Shown: piece after piece, positions 46,442 to 56,916 of the stretch
How the letters are laid out: every line of letters starts with the position of its first letter
Position numbering within the stretch: the stretch's first letter is position 1
Assembly (NCBI GenBank): GCA_037179335.1
Contig: JAKZHN010000004.1
Coordinates: 930,001 to 994,000, forward strand
From: Cyclaneusma minus
Taxonomy: Eukaryota > Ascomycota > Leotiomycetes > Marthamycetales > Marthamycetaceae
DNA: 64,000 nt
Reading direction: 5' to 3'
Notes under the pieces: model-generated
What the model was told of the DNA's origin: nothing
Database searches by the model: none
Seen by the model: only the letters and a program-made list of their open reading frames with translations
Translations under genes and position numbers: made by a program

Positions 46442-46852
46442 CAAGTTCCCTTCGACTATCCCTACAACCACGCGATAGCATTCTACGTAGCGAGAGATCG
46501 TTTCAACAGCGCTTACTACCAACCGCCTTTCCGCTGCCCAACCCCCGATGAAATGCAAGCCCACTATGACAAATTCGGTAGACCGTTGACTAGATCAGGT
46601 TACCCAAAAGAGCTTGACGAAAATATGAACTCCAAAGAACGCGTGGGAGCTTTTGAACGCTGGCGTCATCTGGGTCATGGTAGGCTTTGGGAGTACCCTC
46701 TGAGATGGGAAGGCTCTCCTCCGTTTGATTATTCGAAGGAGCCGAAGAATAGTAACCAGCCGGGGCACGCGAGGGTTATTACGGATCAGAAGGGACGCAT
46801 ATTGTGGTTCGTGAATCCCTTCGAAGAGGATAACCTGGACATCCTAGAGTAA
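46442..46852 (+). CDS. Orphan exon-like open frame (hypothetical, 5' end missing)
   Basis: The frame is open from a splice-acceptor-like AAAACAG to the stop. It reads QVPFDYPYNHAIAFYVARDR, then FRCPTPDEMQAHYDKFGRPL and, near the end, HARVITDQKGRILWFVNPFE. The composition is protein-like and hydrophilic. I do not recognise the family. The only in-frame ATG that could start it is at 46553, which would cut off the aromatic-rich first 37 codons. No 5' exon is visible upstream, where array E lies. It may be a gene whose 5' part was lost, or a gene with an exon I cannot see. Confidence 0.4.
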   Translation, partial: QVPFDYPYNHAIAFYVARDRFNSAYYQPPFRCPTPDEMQAHYDKFGRPLTRSGYPKELDENMNSKERVGAFERWRHLGHGRLWEYPLRWEGSPPFDYSKEPKNSNQPGHARVITDQKGRILWFVNPFEEDNLDILE

Positions 46853-47310
46853 GAGGAAAGATGCCTGACAACGTTTCTAACCTATTTCCCTGCTGAATTG
46901 TATCTAAATACCTAGTTTCCCCTATTGTATTCTACGTTGGATAGGCGCGAATGTGCCTAATTTGGGAGGTCTGGCTAAGTAGAAGCTTATCTGCTTCAGA
47001 AGAGGCTCGACTTATCAAAGCCCTATATCTCTAGCGCATAAAGAGTTGCAGGTGGCTTAGTTCCGCATCCTGCAATAGCCACATCTATCATCACAGATTC
47101 ACGGATGGGCTACAAAATAGTCGGTACAAGTAGTTGTTCAGTGCCCGTCAGCCATGTGTATTGTCAACAAAGAAGACGAGCAATTTGTTGTCTGGCATAT
47201 TTGAAGTCTCGGGTATCTCTGAGCACCTTTTACAAACGCCAAGAAACAAACGAAGTTACAAGCGTTCCCTGCAACAGAGGTGTGTAGAAATCAGCGTCTG
47301 GAATCTCGCA
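46853..47310. other. Intergenic region, no gene seen
   Basis: Lies between the orphan frame and the stop of the next minus-strand gene. Nothing recognised. Confidence 0.5.
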
Positions 47311-48684
47311 TCATTGATATGAAACACCGCTGAAAACCTCACCGAAATAGATCCTGGACTCTACCGGGGTCTGATCGTAACGATGGCTGTATATTTCATG
47401 TCGCTTAATATTTCCAAGTCGCCGAGATTTATCTGTCCTGACCCAAGAGAACACGGAACCTAGCTCTAATAAGCAGCCCAATCGTGCAGCTTCAACTCGG
47501 CCTTCGAAGACGTAGCTAAGTACTCGATCTTGGAGTTCAATGGGGAGCTTGTGAAGTCTTGTTTCGGGCGGACGAGTTCTGAAAGCGATGTCCAGTCCCT
47601 GGAGAAGCAGCTCCACTGCAGCTTCGGACGGCTCAGTTGCTGCACCGGTGAGGAAAGGTTGTGGCGATGTGTATTCCATAGGCTTTCCGAGACTGCTACC
47701 ACGACAAAGCATAATATGTCGTATCGATAGGAGGATATAGGTGTGAGGTTTGCCGGGTTCTCGCTGCTCCTGATTTTTTTCATGTTCTGATTTTGCAAGT
47801 GTCATACAATACTCCAAATCCTGGTGGAGTATGACTGTCACAGATCCCAGGCGGAAAGACTGCGAGTTGCAAGGTTCCCACGAAGGATAGTCCAGTGGAC
47901 TGACATAACCGCCACGATTGGTTCTCGAGCTCGAGTGGAGCCACCGATCGCTTTCCTCCCTAATTTGAAAATCGAACAAGGCAACCAGCAAAACAGCATT
48001 GGCAAGTCTCCGGAGGGTCGACTCGTTGTATGACTGCCTTAGGGTGTGACGCCACTGGTGATTAAAATCCGATAGCACACGTCTAACAAAGGGGATCTTT
48101 CGAGCATTCGAGCCAGGAGCGGAAGGTAACACCCATGTTGGATGTGCAAACGCAAGAGCGTCAAGTGAAGGCGGTAGAGGAGGATCAACCTCAACAAATT
48201 CTTCGACTGCCACGGGCTTCTGCTCACGAAAGCGCTGCAAGGGGAGTCGAAAGATCCCCCAGTCTCTCCCTGGACTAGGACAAGGCGGGAGCGTATCTCT
48301 AGCTGATTTCGAAACGAGCAAGACATCAAGGTCGAGGTCGAAAGTGAAGACTGTGAAGGCCGAGGAACGTCTGTCGTCTTCGCCACCGAAAGGATTCACC
48401 GTGTCATCTTGTAAAGCCCGAGGGATACTGATGCCCTGGGAGAGGGCATTGAACGTGGCAACTGGTAGAGTGAGAACAAGGCTGCTGGCGTGAGACATGT
48501 AGGATGGCATACCTTGCGATTTGCCACGCAGGATATTAGACAAGAGCTTGAGTGCGTCATCGATATAAAGACCACAGCTCCGGCCTCCGTAAATGAGGCC
48601 TGTGGTCTTGGTGAGTTATTGTTTCAATACCAGGATGGCGTACGCACCTTCGGCGGTAATGTAGAAGAGTGAAGGGGCACCCAT
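47311..48684 (-). CDS. Hypothetical fungal protein (two exons)
   Basis: Exons 48648-48684 and 47311-48599 encode 441 residues. The first exon encodes MGAPSLFYITAEG and the junction continues LIYGGRSCGLYIDDALKLLS. The middle contains PVAVEEFVEVDPPLPPSLDA, FVRRVLSDFNHQWRHTLRQS and VTVILHQDLEYCMTLAKSEH. The C-terminal segment LHKLPIELQDRVLSYVFEGR resembles an F-box helix, followed by LGCLLELGSVFSWV. I believe this is a widespread but unnamed ascomycete family. No enzymatic motif seen. Predicted soluble and probably intracellular. Confidence 0.7.
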
Positions 48685-49466
48685 GGCTGCCTCTATCGTT
48701 CAGACAGCGCAAGCTGCCTCACCAAGAGTTCCTGAATTGTGCATTGATAGAAGACTTCATGTGGTTGTGAGTTGATTGTAATTGAAGCTCGTTGCTTCAA
48801 GTAGTGGAGAACATGAGATTGACGTCCGAGAGCAAGGCCGGCGCTTAGTACTTAGATACAATTGGGCCCACAAGTTATCGCTCTAATGCAACTGCTCTCA
48901 ATGACAAGGCGGCGCTTAGGAGGCTCCGAGGGCGCTTATCCCCCCAAGAGTCCACAAATATCACGCAAGACGCTAATAAAGCAATGATAAAGATTTCGTA
49001 TATGATCAGTGTAAATCCGAGACACAATTTCGCAGTGAATTCTCACGAACCAAGTAACTACTGAGCAAGGTGGGAATGAGACCGAGGAGGATGGTAGTCT
49101 GCAAGACGCGGATATGACTGAGCAAGGTGAGAATGAGATGGAGGAGGGCGAGAAGAAGCGAGGCGCAGATGATATTGACACGGCAGATATAAGGCCGATT
49201 GATTAGGAACACTCCAAATGACCAGGAACATTGGAAACCACTACGGAAATTTTAGATAATTCGTGATGTTCCAGGTGATCCAGAATATTTTAAGTGACTA
49301 GGAGAATCCCAAGTAATTGGGAATGTTATCACTCACTGTATGCACCAAAAGAATTGGGGGCTGCAAGTTAACGTACTGTCAACTCCACTGTCAAGGAGAA
49401 ACCTCGTTTCTCTTCACAACCATCAAGTATATTACATACCACTGGGTTGCATCCAAAGTAGACACA
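48685..49466. other. Intergenic region with 19-bp array F
   Basis: Promoter of the 441-residue protein gene on the left, array F at 49197-49329 and the sulfatase 3' flank on the right. A repeated GAGCAAGGTGNGAATGAGA element occurs twice at 49061-49079 and 49121-49139. Confidence 0.55.
49197..49329. repeat. 19-bp-period degenerate array F
   Basis: Seven successive units of exactly 19 bp, starting at 49197, 49216, 49235, 49254, 49273, 49292 and 49311. Examples are AAGTGACTAGGAGAATCCC and AGATAATTCGTGATGTTCC. Confidence 0.75.
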
Positions 49467-51293
49467 CTAGAGCTTCGGCAGCACAAACCCCGGCTCCAAA
49501 TCTTCCTTCCTATCACACAAAGTCAGCTCCCATCATTCCCAAAAGACGTTTCAAAGAGTCGAGTTTCGGCGAGCCGCGGGGACCTATGCGGAGGTGTGTA
49601 TGGGACGGGCAGAACTCAACACTCACGTAAAAACCCCAAACTCCGCCACATAAGCCATCCAATGCCTAACCAGCACATTCAAAATCTCCGGCTCCTGCTC
49701 CGCCAAATCATGCACCTCCCCCATATCCCTCGCCACATTATACAACTGCCACTTCTCATTCCCCTTCGGTTTCGGAATCCAAATCGCCTTCCAATCACCC
49801 TTCCTAATCGCCTGATGGAAGAACAACTCCCAGCCCGTGACAGTCTCGTGATCGTGTACTTTTTCGCGTTGGCCTGAGAGATGCGAAACCCAGGATCTGC
49901 CTTTCACAGGCACCACATCGCGGCCGCGGAATTTGGGACCGGGAAGCGGGACGCGGGCGAGTTCGAGGACGGTGGGGAGAATGTCCATGACGGTGGTAAA
50001 CGCATTGGTTGTTTGGAATTCGGCTTTGTTTTTGAAGAATGGCGGATAGTGGATTATTGCAGGACAGCGGATTCCGCCTTCGGTGACATAGCCTTTGTGC
50101 ATAGCCGAGGGAGCAGTAGCGGCTTGAGCCCAGCGCGGTCCGTACCAGATGAAGGAATCGCCGTTGCCGAGGTTTTCGAGAGAGTTGTCGTAGTGCTTGT
50201 TGATGGATTGCTTGATGACTTCGCCGGTCATGGGGATGGCTTCGATGACGGCTCCTTCGGCGCCGTTGTCGGACATGAAGACTATGAATGTGTCTTCGAA
50301 ATCGCCGGCTGCTTTCAGATAGTCGAGAACACGGCCCACGTTCCAGTCAAGACGCTCGACCATGGCAGCGAAAATCTCCATAGTTTTCGCAGACCACCTT
50401 TTCTCAGAGGGGGTCATGTCATCCCATTCTTTGGTGGAGGCTACTACTTCGTGAGGCTCGACGGAGGGTGATAGGAGGCCTAGCTCAATTTGACGTTTCA
50501 ATCGCTTTTCACGCAGTGCATCTGGTCCATCATCATAAACACCATCGTACTTCTTAACAATTTGTGGTGGTGCTTGCAGCGGCCAATGAGGCGCTGTAAA
50601 GGTCAGCATGGCAAAGAATGGCTTCTCTTTCTTCACTTCATCCTCTTTCTTCTCCTTCAAAAACGCCAACAGCTTCGATGTGAAATAGTCCGAGCTATAG
50701 TAATCCTTCGGAAAGGTCGACGACGGAATCCTTGTCGTATCCTCATAGTATAAGCTCGCCCAATGTGCAAAAATATCTCGTCCCTTTGCGTCCTTCGGCT
50801 CGTACGCATAGTGGTTCGCCCCGCCAGGTAGTAAAGCAAACGATCTCTCGAATCCTCTCGCATGTGGGATACGATCCGGGGTCAATCCCAAATGCCACTT
50901 CCCCGCCAATGTCGTATAATAGCCATTATCCTGCAGAATCTCCGACACGGGCGCAACTCGATCGTTCAAATATCCCTCGTAGCCTGGCAGTTGCTTCCAA
51001 GGAGCGGACTTCCGTCCGTAGAATTCCATCTGCCCAACACCAGCAATATGATTGTCGGTCCCGCTGAGCAGCATGGAGCGAGTAGGGGAGCACATGGACG
51101 CTGTGTGGAAATTCGTCATTCGGAGGCCGGTCTTGGAGAGACGGTCCAGGTTGGGAGTGTGAATCTCGCCGCCGAAACAGCCAACGTCGGACCAGCCGAG
51201 GTCGTCAGCGACGATGATGAGGACATTAGGACGTTTGCCAGACTTCTCTGTTCTGTCGGCGAGATGCCGTTGCAGGTTCTCGAGGATGGTCAT
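49467..51293 (-). CDS. Arylsulfatase-type sulfatase
   Basis: Exon 49627-51293 plus an inferred short last exon 49467-49509 (KEDLEPGFVLPKL) give 569 residues. The N-terminal metal site is PNVLIIVADDLGWSDVGCF, and the sulfatase signature C-S-P-T-R is at 68-72, whose Cys would be converted to formylglycine. GKWHLG follows at about 131-136, then the second metal site FIVFMSDNGAEG. No signal peptide is visible, suggesting a cytosolic enzyme that hydrolyses alkyl or aryl sulfate esters for sulfur scavenging. Length is near the usual ~550 residues. The exact substrate cannot be read. The 117-nt last intron is inferred from phase and splice sites only. Without it the protein ends GVFT. Confidence 0.9.
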
Positions 51294-52036
51294 CTTGGCA
51301 GATCTGGATCACAGCCTTGTGGTGTAGAAGTGCGAACAGATCGAAGGAAAGACGGAACAGTTCAACAGAGAGGGAGAGACAGAGAGATCAGACTTGCTTC
51401 GACAACGCGCAAACGGCACAGCTCTTGATGTAAAACATCATGCTCGCAGCAGTTGCTCCATTTACCTAGCGTCGGCATCGGTGTATGCGGCAATATTGCG
51501 AGCAGGAACCTACCTAGGTACCTAGAGCTTACAGGACCTTGACAGAAGGACACTTATCCCGAGGACCACCATTGCGCCATACCCCGCATGTTCCAGGATT
51601 TGCGGGTGTGGTGGGCAGCTTTCGTAGAGGGACATGCGACCTGAAGTGGAATCCCGCATGTTGTGATGCAAAAGGGAGCGAGCTGCAGATGGTGCCAGCC
51701 AATGGTACTGTGTAACCCTGAACCACCCCTGAAACCCTTAAGCCGAGGCACATGCAAGGGCAGGGATTGGGGTGGCTAACGATTTATATGTGTGAACATG
51801 CTCGGAGTGTTGACAGAAATCGATAGCTATGGCTCTTGAGGTGTTGTAGAAACCTGAGCTTGACTTTAGCTACTACCGACAGTAAGCAGACCGAGGTTTG
51901 TCGAACTGTACACGTATCAGCAAGTTCTCGTCTCACGAGACGCAAAGAACCCCGACCCAAAACGCCATGACCTACCCAATGGCCGTTGATAAAAGATCGC
52001 CTCATCGACAAATCATCTTGGCCAGGAAAACCCCCC
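51294..52036. other. Intergenic region, no gene seen
   Basis: Promoter region of the sulfatase gene and 3' flank of the tyrosinase-like gene. It contains CTAGGTACCTAG, a palindrome at about 51513-51525. No coding signal. Confidence 0.5.
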
Positions 52037-53571
52037 CTAGTATCGATAGCATAGCACCTCAGCCTCCGTATCCATAACCTCCCCCACAGTCACATTTGCA
52101 AGCAAACCCCCCATAACTATCACATCCTCCAAACTCGCATTAACCCCTGAACTCATACTCGACCAGCCACCATAATTCCACTTCCGTTTGCCATTATCTT
52201 TCCTCTGCCACTGCCACCACAACCGATCCAACTGTGCATGATGCAGGAAAAATATCGGATCTATTGTAGAGAATACAGAGTTAGCTATCAGCACTGTACT
52301 TGAAGGAGCGAAATTCCTCTGCAGAATAACAAACTTGCAATCTTCAAGATCCCATCATCGAGACTGTCATCTTCCCATTGCTAGTTCGCTTTCTTTCCAT
52401 TCTTCAGGCGAGGATTGAAGAGATACGTACCATTCGGCGCAGTAAAAAGTGCAAAATCCCCCTGCAGCGTCGCCGGAATCGCCGCATGTGGCCCATCCTC
52501 CAAGCTCGCAAAAAAGCTCTCATAGCTCTCCGCCTGCATCACCTGCTCCACCGCCTCCGGCGTAATTTTCTTTTCCTGTTCTTTCAATTCGTCGCCTGTG
52601 AGGAAAGCTCGTGTCAAGCAGTGCGGTTCGTAGTAGCGGCCTACGTATGGTACTTCCAGGTTTGGGAAGGCGCCGGAGGTTACGCAATGGGCGGGTTCGA
52701 GAAGGGGGTTGGGGGTTGAAATTGAGATGTTGCCGGTGCCGCCGAAGGTGAGAGAATTATGATTTGATGGGGAGGAGGACGAGGAGGAGCTTGCTAAGAA
52801 GACAGGGGCGGAGGTGAAGTCGGCGCTATCGAGTGTCCAGTCCCAGTATGGGAGCGTGGAGTTGTAGGAGCAGGAGGTGCGGAGGGCGGATTCGTAGGCA
52901 TGGATAAAATAGCGATGCCAGGGAAGAAAAAGCGCTGAATCATGCGCTGCTCACCAAAAACACCCTGTCAGTCATCCGCATCTTCCTCATTTCGCAAACT
53001 CGATTTCAGGAGTCGGGGCGTTTGGCGCACAAGTGTAGAGTATGAACGAATGAACGAAATAAAACTTACAAACATCCCCCGAGAACATATGCACAAACGG
53101 AAAATCATCATACAGCGTCTGCTTCTCACCCAGCCTACTCGGCTTCGTCTTCAGACACTTAACCGCCTCGATATATTCCCTTTGCTCCCTCTCACTCAGG
53201 GTGCGCCATTCTTTCCTTACCGGCGGATCCGGACATACTTCTTTGAACAGCGTGCTTGATCCTTCCGCCTCCGCCGCTGTCGAAATCGCAGCCGCTTCTT
53301 CACCTTCAATTACTTCTTCAACTTCTTCGACTAATTTCGGAGCTTCGTCGAGGAATACGCGTACGAGGATTAGGGCTGTGACGAGGATGAAGCCGATGCA
53401 TAGTACCAAGACTACCGAGGTGCCGTTGCGTCGTCGCTGGCGCCGTTCGTCATCCTGCTTTTTGTTCTCAAGGTCTTCGAGGCTTAGATCTTGCTGGGCG
53501 GGATCATCGGAGGCTGACACGAGAGCGTATTCGTGGATGGGGGAGAGCTGGCGGTGGGGTAGCTTCCACAT
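52037..53571 (-). CDS. Membrane-anchored tyrosinase-like copper protein
   Basis: Three exons, 53070-53571, 52431-52946 and 52037-52260, are in phase and give 413 residues. A cytosolic N-terminus (1-50) rich in charged residues precedes one transmembrane helix (about 52-72, VVLVLCIGFILVTALILV), so the catalytic domain should face the lumen or outside. CuA-type elements are H161 in FVHMF, H169 in SHDSALFLPWH and H178 in PWHRYF. CuB-type elements are H321 in LEDGPHAAIP and H346/H347 in DPIFFLHHAQLDRLWW. The usual HxxxH of CuB reads H-A-A-I-P, so one expected ligand is proline. The first junction was chosen by phase and a CAG acceptor. Activity (phenol oxidation, peptide modification or none) is uncertain. 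Confidence 0.85.
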
Positions 53572-54474
53572 TCTCAATCGACAATGAAATGTTTGGGGAC
53601 ATCGTGGGAACAGCGATGTTGAAATAATCTGCCAGACTTGGAACGTGCCTTGAAGTGACGACTGACGATGGAGAAGGAGTGACCCCCTGTGGGGCTGGGA
53701 GATCTGACCCACCGACAATGTGCGGATCCCGGGGGCTTGGGATTGAAGGGGACAGGGAGCTGACAACATTGAAGCTGACGATGACTTACATGTACCGGAA
53801 GGGAAGGTCTACCTGTTTGACTGTGATGAGATCAGAGGGGCTTGGGAGTATCGAGGTAAAGACTGCTTGAAGGAGTCAAGCAGAAAAGATTCCTCACATG
53901 TCTTGTGTCTCTCACTCGACCGGACTGCTTCCACTTCCCAGCATTTTTCGTAATGACTTGGATCTCTCCCAAATACCTGGATTCCACCCGATCATTTGGA
54001 TCCCTCCAAGATACTCCGAGTTTTCCTGATGATTGTGATTTTCCACAATGCCTTGAATCATCTGAAATCCCTTCCTAGGGGGGCACTCACGGACGAATGT
54101 CGGGGTTTCACCTTGACCATGACCTGACAGATTGACAGGCAGTGTGAGACGGTTCTGCGGTTCTGCGGCTCTCGAAACTCTCCCATTGCGTGCTAAAAAC
54201 GACGACGTGCGACAAAAGGCCAGTTTCCCCGACTCAACCCACGAATTTGGCATGTCAGGTAACGCATTTGGACTCGTTCGCGCCGTTGAAATGCTATGTC
54301 GTCCTAGCACCGAGTCAAAATCCACGACCGGGCTCTTCAGCCTCAGGCACGCTAACCCCACTTGAGCTTTGCTACCCCCACGCCCCCGATTCGCTTCTTC
54401 ACACTCTCGAATTTCCAACGACATCGCATCTCGACATTTAACCCCCCAATGCGCCATTAAGCCACTAGAACACC
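53572..54474. promoter_or_regulatory. Divergent intergenic region with 19-bp array G
   Basis: 903 bp between the divergent starts of the tyrosinase-like and DUF2011 genes. Array G occupies 53951-54070. No gene supported. Confidence 0.5.
53951..54070. repeat. 19-bp-period degenerate array G
   Basis: Six successive units of 19 bp from 53951 (for example TAATGACTTGGATCTCTCC, CGATCATTTGGATCCCTCC, TGATGATTGTGATTTTCCA) with the common A-N-T-N-A-N-T-T-N-G-G pattern. Confidence 0.7.
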
Positions 54475-55465
54475 ATGGACGACTCCTTACTACCCCCGGA
54501 ATCGCAGCGGTACATCTCCCTCGGCCTCCCATCCACGTCTTCAGACACTCGATCACTCCCCAAAACTTCCACAAAAACTAACCCTGCAAAAAAACAGCAT
54601 AAGCCGCACCGCCCTCTTCTCACGCTCCTCCTCCCCCTCCACATCCTCCTCACCCAAAGCGGACCCCGAGCTCTCCCGCGCCCTCGAAGCCCGCCTCCTA
54701 TCCCTCTACGGCCCCCTACCCTCTCAAGAAGCCTCCACACCAGCCGCACCAGCGGCGCCATCACCCACATCGCCCGCCTTGCCCATTTCCGCATCCCGCG
54801 CAGCCTCAGCAGACGACGAAGCCCCCCCTCCCCCATCACCCGAAGAACCAGCATTCGAATTCCGCCTCTTCTCCACCAGCGCCTCCCAACCCACCGCACA
54901 GAAAATAATCCTCCCAAATGACACCCTCGACGACAGCACAGCCGACTCAGGCGCCTTTGTCAATCCGCACCGCACCCTATCCCTCTTTCTCGCCGCGCCC
55001 GCAGAAGGCAGACGGAAGCGTGAGTTTGAAGAGACGGCGCTGAGTGCAGATGATGTGTTGGGACTGGCGAGGAAGCGATGGAAGGGCATGGAGATGCCGT
55101 GGAAAGTGCGCGTGCTGCGCGTGAGCAAGAAAGAGAAACGCAAGCTGGATGATGCGGCTGAAGAGTGGGGGCTTGGTGTAGCTTTGGAGGAGCAAGCAGA
55201 TGAGGGGAATGAGAAGAAGGGGAGGAAGCCAAACAAGAAACGGCGCATTGTGCTGCGAGAAAGAAAGAGAAAAGCAGAAGAGAAGGCTGCCAAAGCGCAG
55301 ATGGAAAAGGAGCTGAAAGAGGAGGCGGAGAGGGCGAAAGCCGAAGCCGAGAAGGAGAAGCGGACGAGGAAGAATAGGGAGAAGAAGTTGAGGCAGAAGG
55401 CGAAGGAGAAGGAGAAGAAGGAGCTTGCGAAGGCTGCTGGTGGTGGTGCTGAGGCACCCGGGTGA
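54475..55465 (+). CDS. DUF2011-like basic nuclear-type protein
   Basis: Exon 54475-54536 and exon 54598-55465, with a 61-nt intron (GTCTTC donor, ACTAAC branch site, AACAG acceptor), give 309 residues. The join is needed because the frame from the start ATG is not that of the conserved part. Recognisable segments are ADPELSRALEARLLSLYGPL, PAFEFRLFSTS..AQKIILP, and RKREFEETALSADDVLGLAR. A long Lys/Arg/Glu helix follows (RKNREKKLRQKAKEKEKKEL). I assign it to the fungal DUF2011 family with moderate certainty. The basic tail suggests a nuclear or nucleolar place. The 5' half is C-rich and the 3' half G/A-rich on the coding strand. Confidence 0.7.
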
Positions 55466-55714
55466 TGTTTCTAGAAAGTAGGTAGTTCCCATAGTGAAAG
55501 TCAAAGAATCGTTCACATCACTTGGCACATGCAGACGAAATGGTGCAGTAAACTCTTGTGTATTCATCGAGACCTGGAAGCAGGTGCAATCGATGACTAG
55601 GACTATTCGTTTTTAGGAAAAGCCGCATTCCACCGCGCAAAAGACACAAACCAGCAGTGCCGACCATGCGCGTATCACTTCAATGTTCCTGCGCGTCCAG
55701 CCCGACGAAATCCC

Positions 55715-55998
55715 AAATCACCGAAAGAACCCATAGTTCCTGGCAAAACTCAGAGTTCCCGAAAAAGCTCAGAGTACCTGAGAAAACCCAGAGTAACTGA
55801 GAAAAACCGAAGTTACTGAGAAACCCCGGAGTTACTGAAAAAAACCGAAGCTACTGAGAAACCCCGGAGTTACTGAGAAAAACCGAAGTACTGAGAAAAG
55901 GCGAAGTGACTGAGAAAAGTCGAAGTGACTGAGAAAGCCCCGAGTTCCTGAGCATTCCCGCAGTTCCCGACAATATCTGAAGTGATAGAGAGTTTTCG
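55715..55998. repeat. 19-bp-period array H (longest and most regular)
   Basis: Fifteen successive units, fourteen of exactly 19 bp and one of 18 bp (55886-55903). They form a distinct subfamily, AAGTTACTGAGAAANCCCG, for example 55810-55828, 55829-55847, 55867-55885 and 55904-55922. The AAGTNACT half is conserved, while the GGAATATTCC half has become GAGAAAANCCG. The array lies between convergent genes and touches the inferred stop of the next one. Confidence 0.85.
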
Positions 55999-55999
55999 A

Positions 56000-56916
56000 T
56001 CAGACGGCGGATTGAAGATGGGCGGCGCGGAGAGGTGCAATGGTCCATCCTTCTCCCAAGACTTCTGCCCTTTCGTCAGTCATCGAATGTCACGCCAGAC
56101 AGCAGAGAAGGGTCAAATCACATACCTGGCACCGCATCAGATTCACGCTCACCTTCATCTCCACTTGCCGCCGTCACAGTGAGGCGGGGCAGCTCGGGGT
56201 ACGGTTGGAGTTCGACGTCGTTGGAGCCGTCCATGAGTCGCGGAGGTTGAGCCATAGGGGGGGCGGCGGCCGGGGCCGGAACATCGTAGTAGCCGGAAGC
56301 GTGCTCCTGTCGCATGCGTAGGCTTTTGAACGTGGCGTACGTGGCGATGATGCTGTTGACTATGGCACACCCCATTGCGGTTTTGTAGGGGGCCTCTTTG
56401 AACAACCTGCCACTGGGCCATGAAACAGCGGCCTGGTCGCAACCAGCTGAAGGAGTGCACGAGATGTGAGCTGGGCGTTCAACGGCGGCAAGATGCATGT
56501 TGATGATGAGGCCCGCCGAGTCGCAAAGCCAGCCGAGGCTCACAAAAGCCATGATGTTGGTGTAAATAGACGGAGTGAGGCGACCCTTTTGGTAGAGGGC
56601 CCAAATGCCGTAAGCCGTGGAGAGGGTGAAGATCGGTTTCAGGACTGTGAAGATGATCCTGGGTGAGGCACAGGTCAGTTGAGGATCGAGTCAGGATTGG
56701 ATGTGAAGAAGCTCACAGAGGTAAGTAGAAGCGTATATCCACTATGTCCCACGACTTCCACTGCCGAATGGAAAAGAACACGGACATCAGCATGGTGATG
56801 GCGAGAACGGTCAGCAACAGCCAGGTCAGCTTGAGCAGTTCCGTGTTCCATGGTATGGCGCCGGGTGAAGATGCGCGGGGCTTCTTCACCGAGTAAGATG
56901 GCAGGTGAGGAGTCAT
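56000..56916 (-). CDS. Hypothetical four-helix membrane protein
   Basis: Exons 56717-56916, 56126-56658 and an inferred 56000-56064 give 265 residues. If the last splice is not used the protein ends at 56118. Four hydrophobic segments are visible: LLKLTWLLLTVLAITMLMSV, RIIFTVLKPIFTLSTAYGIW-type, NIMAFVSLGWLCDSAGLIIN and AMGCAIVNSIIATYATF. The loop between helices 3 and 4 is long and has paired Cys (HISCTPSAGCD). The C-terminal tail is Pro-rich and hydrophilic (VPAPAAAPPMAQPPRLMDGS). The layout is MARVEL-like, but I cannot assign a family. The tail end meets array H. Confidence 0.6.

Noticed and set aside
49467..53571. Sulfatase plus tyrosinase as a biosynthetic cluster
   Set aside because: No synthase, transporter or regulator nearby. 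The neighbours are unrelated, so adjacency alone is not evidence.
55715..55998. CRISPR-like array
   Set aside because: Units are tandem without spacers, degenerate, and the genome is fungal. This is a 19-bp minisatellite-like array.
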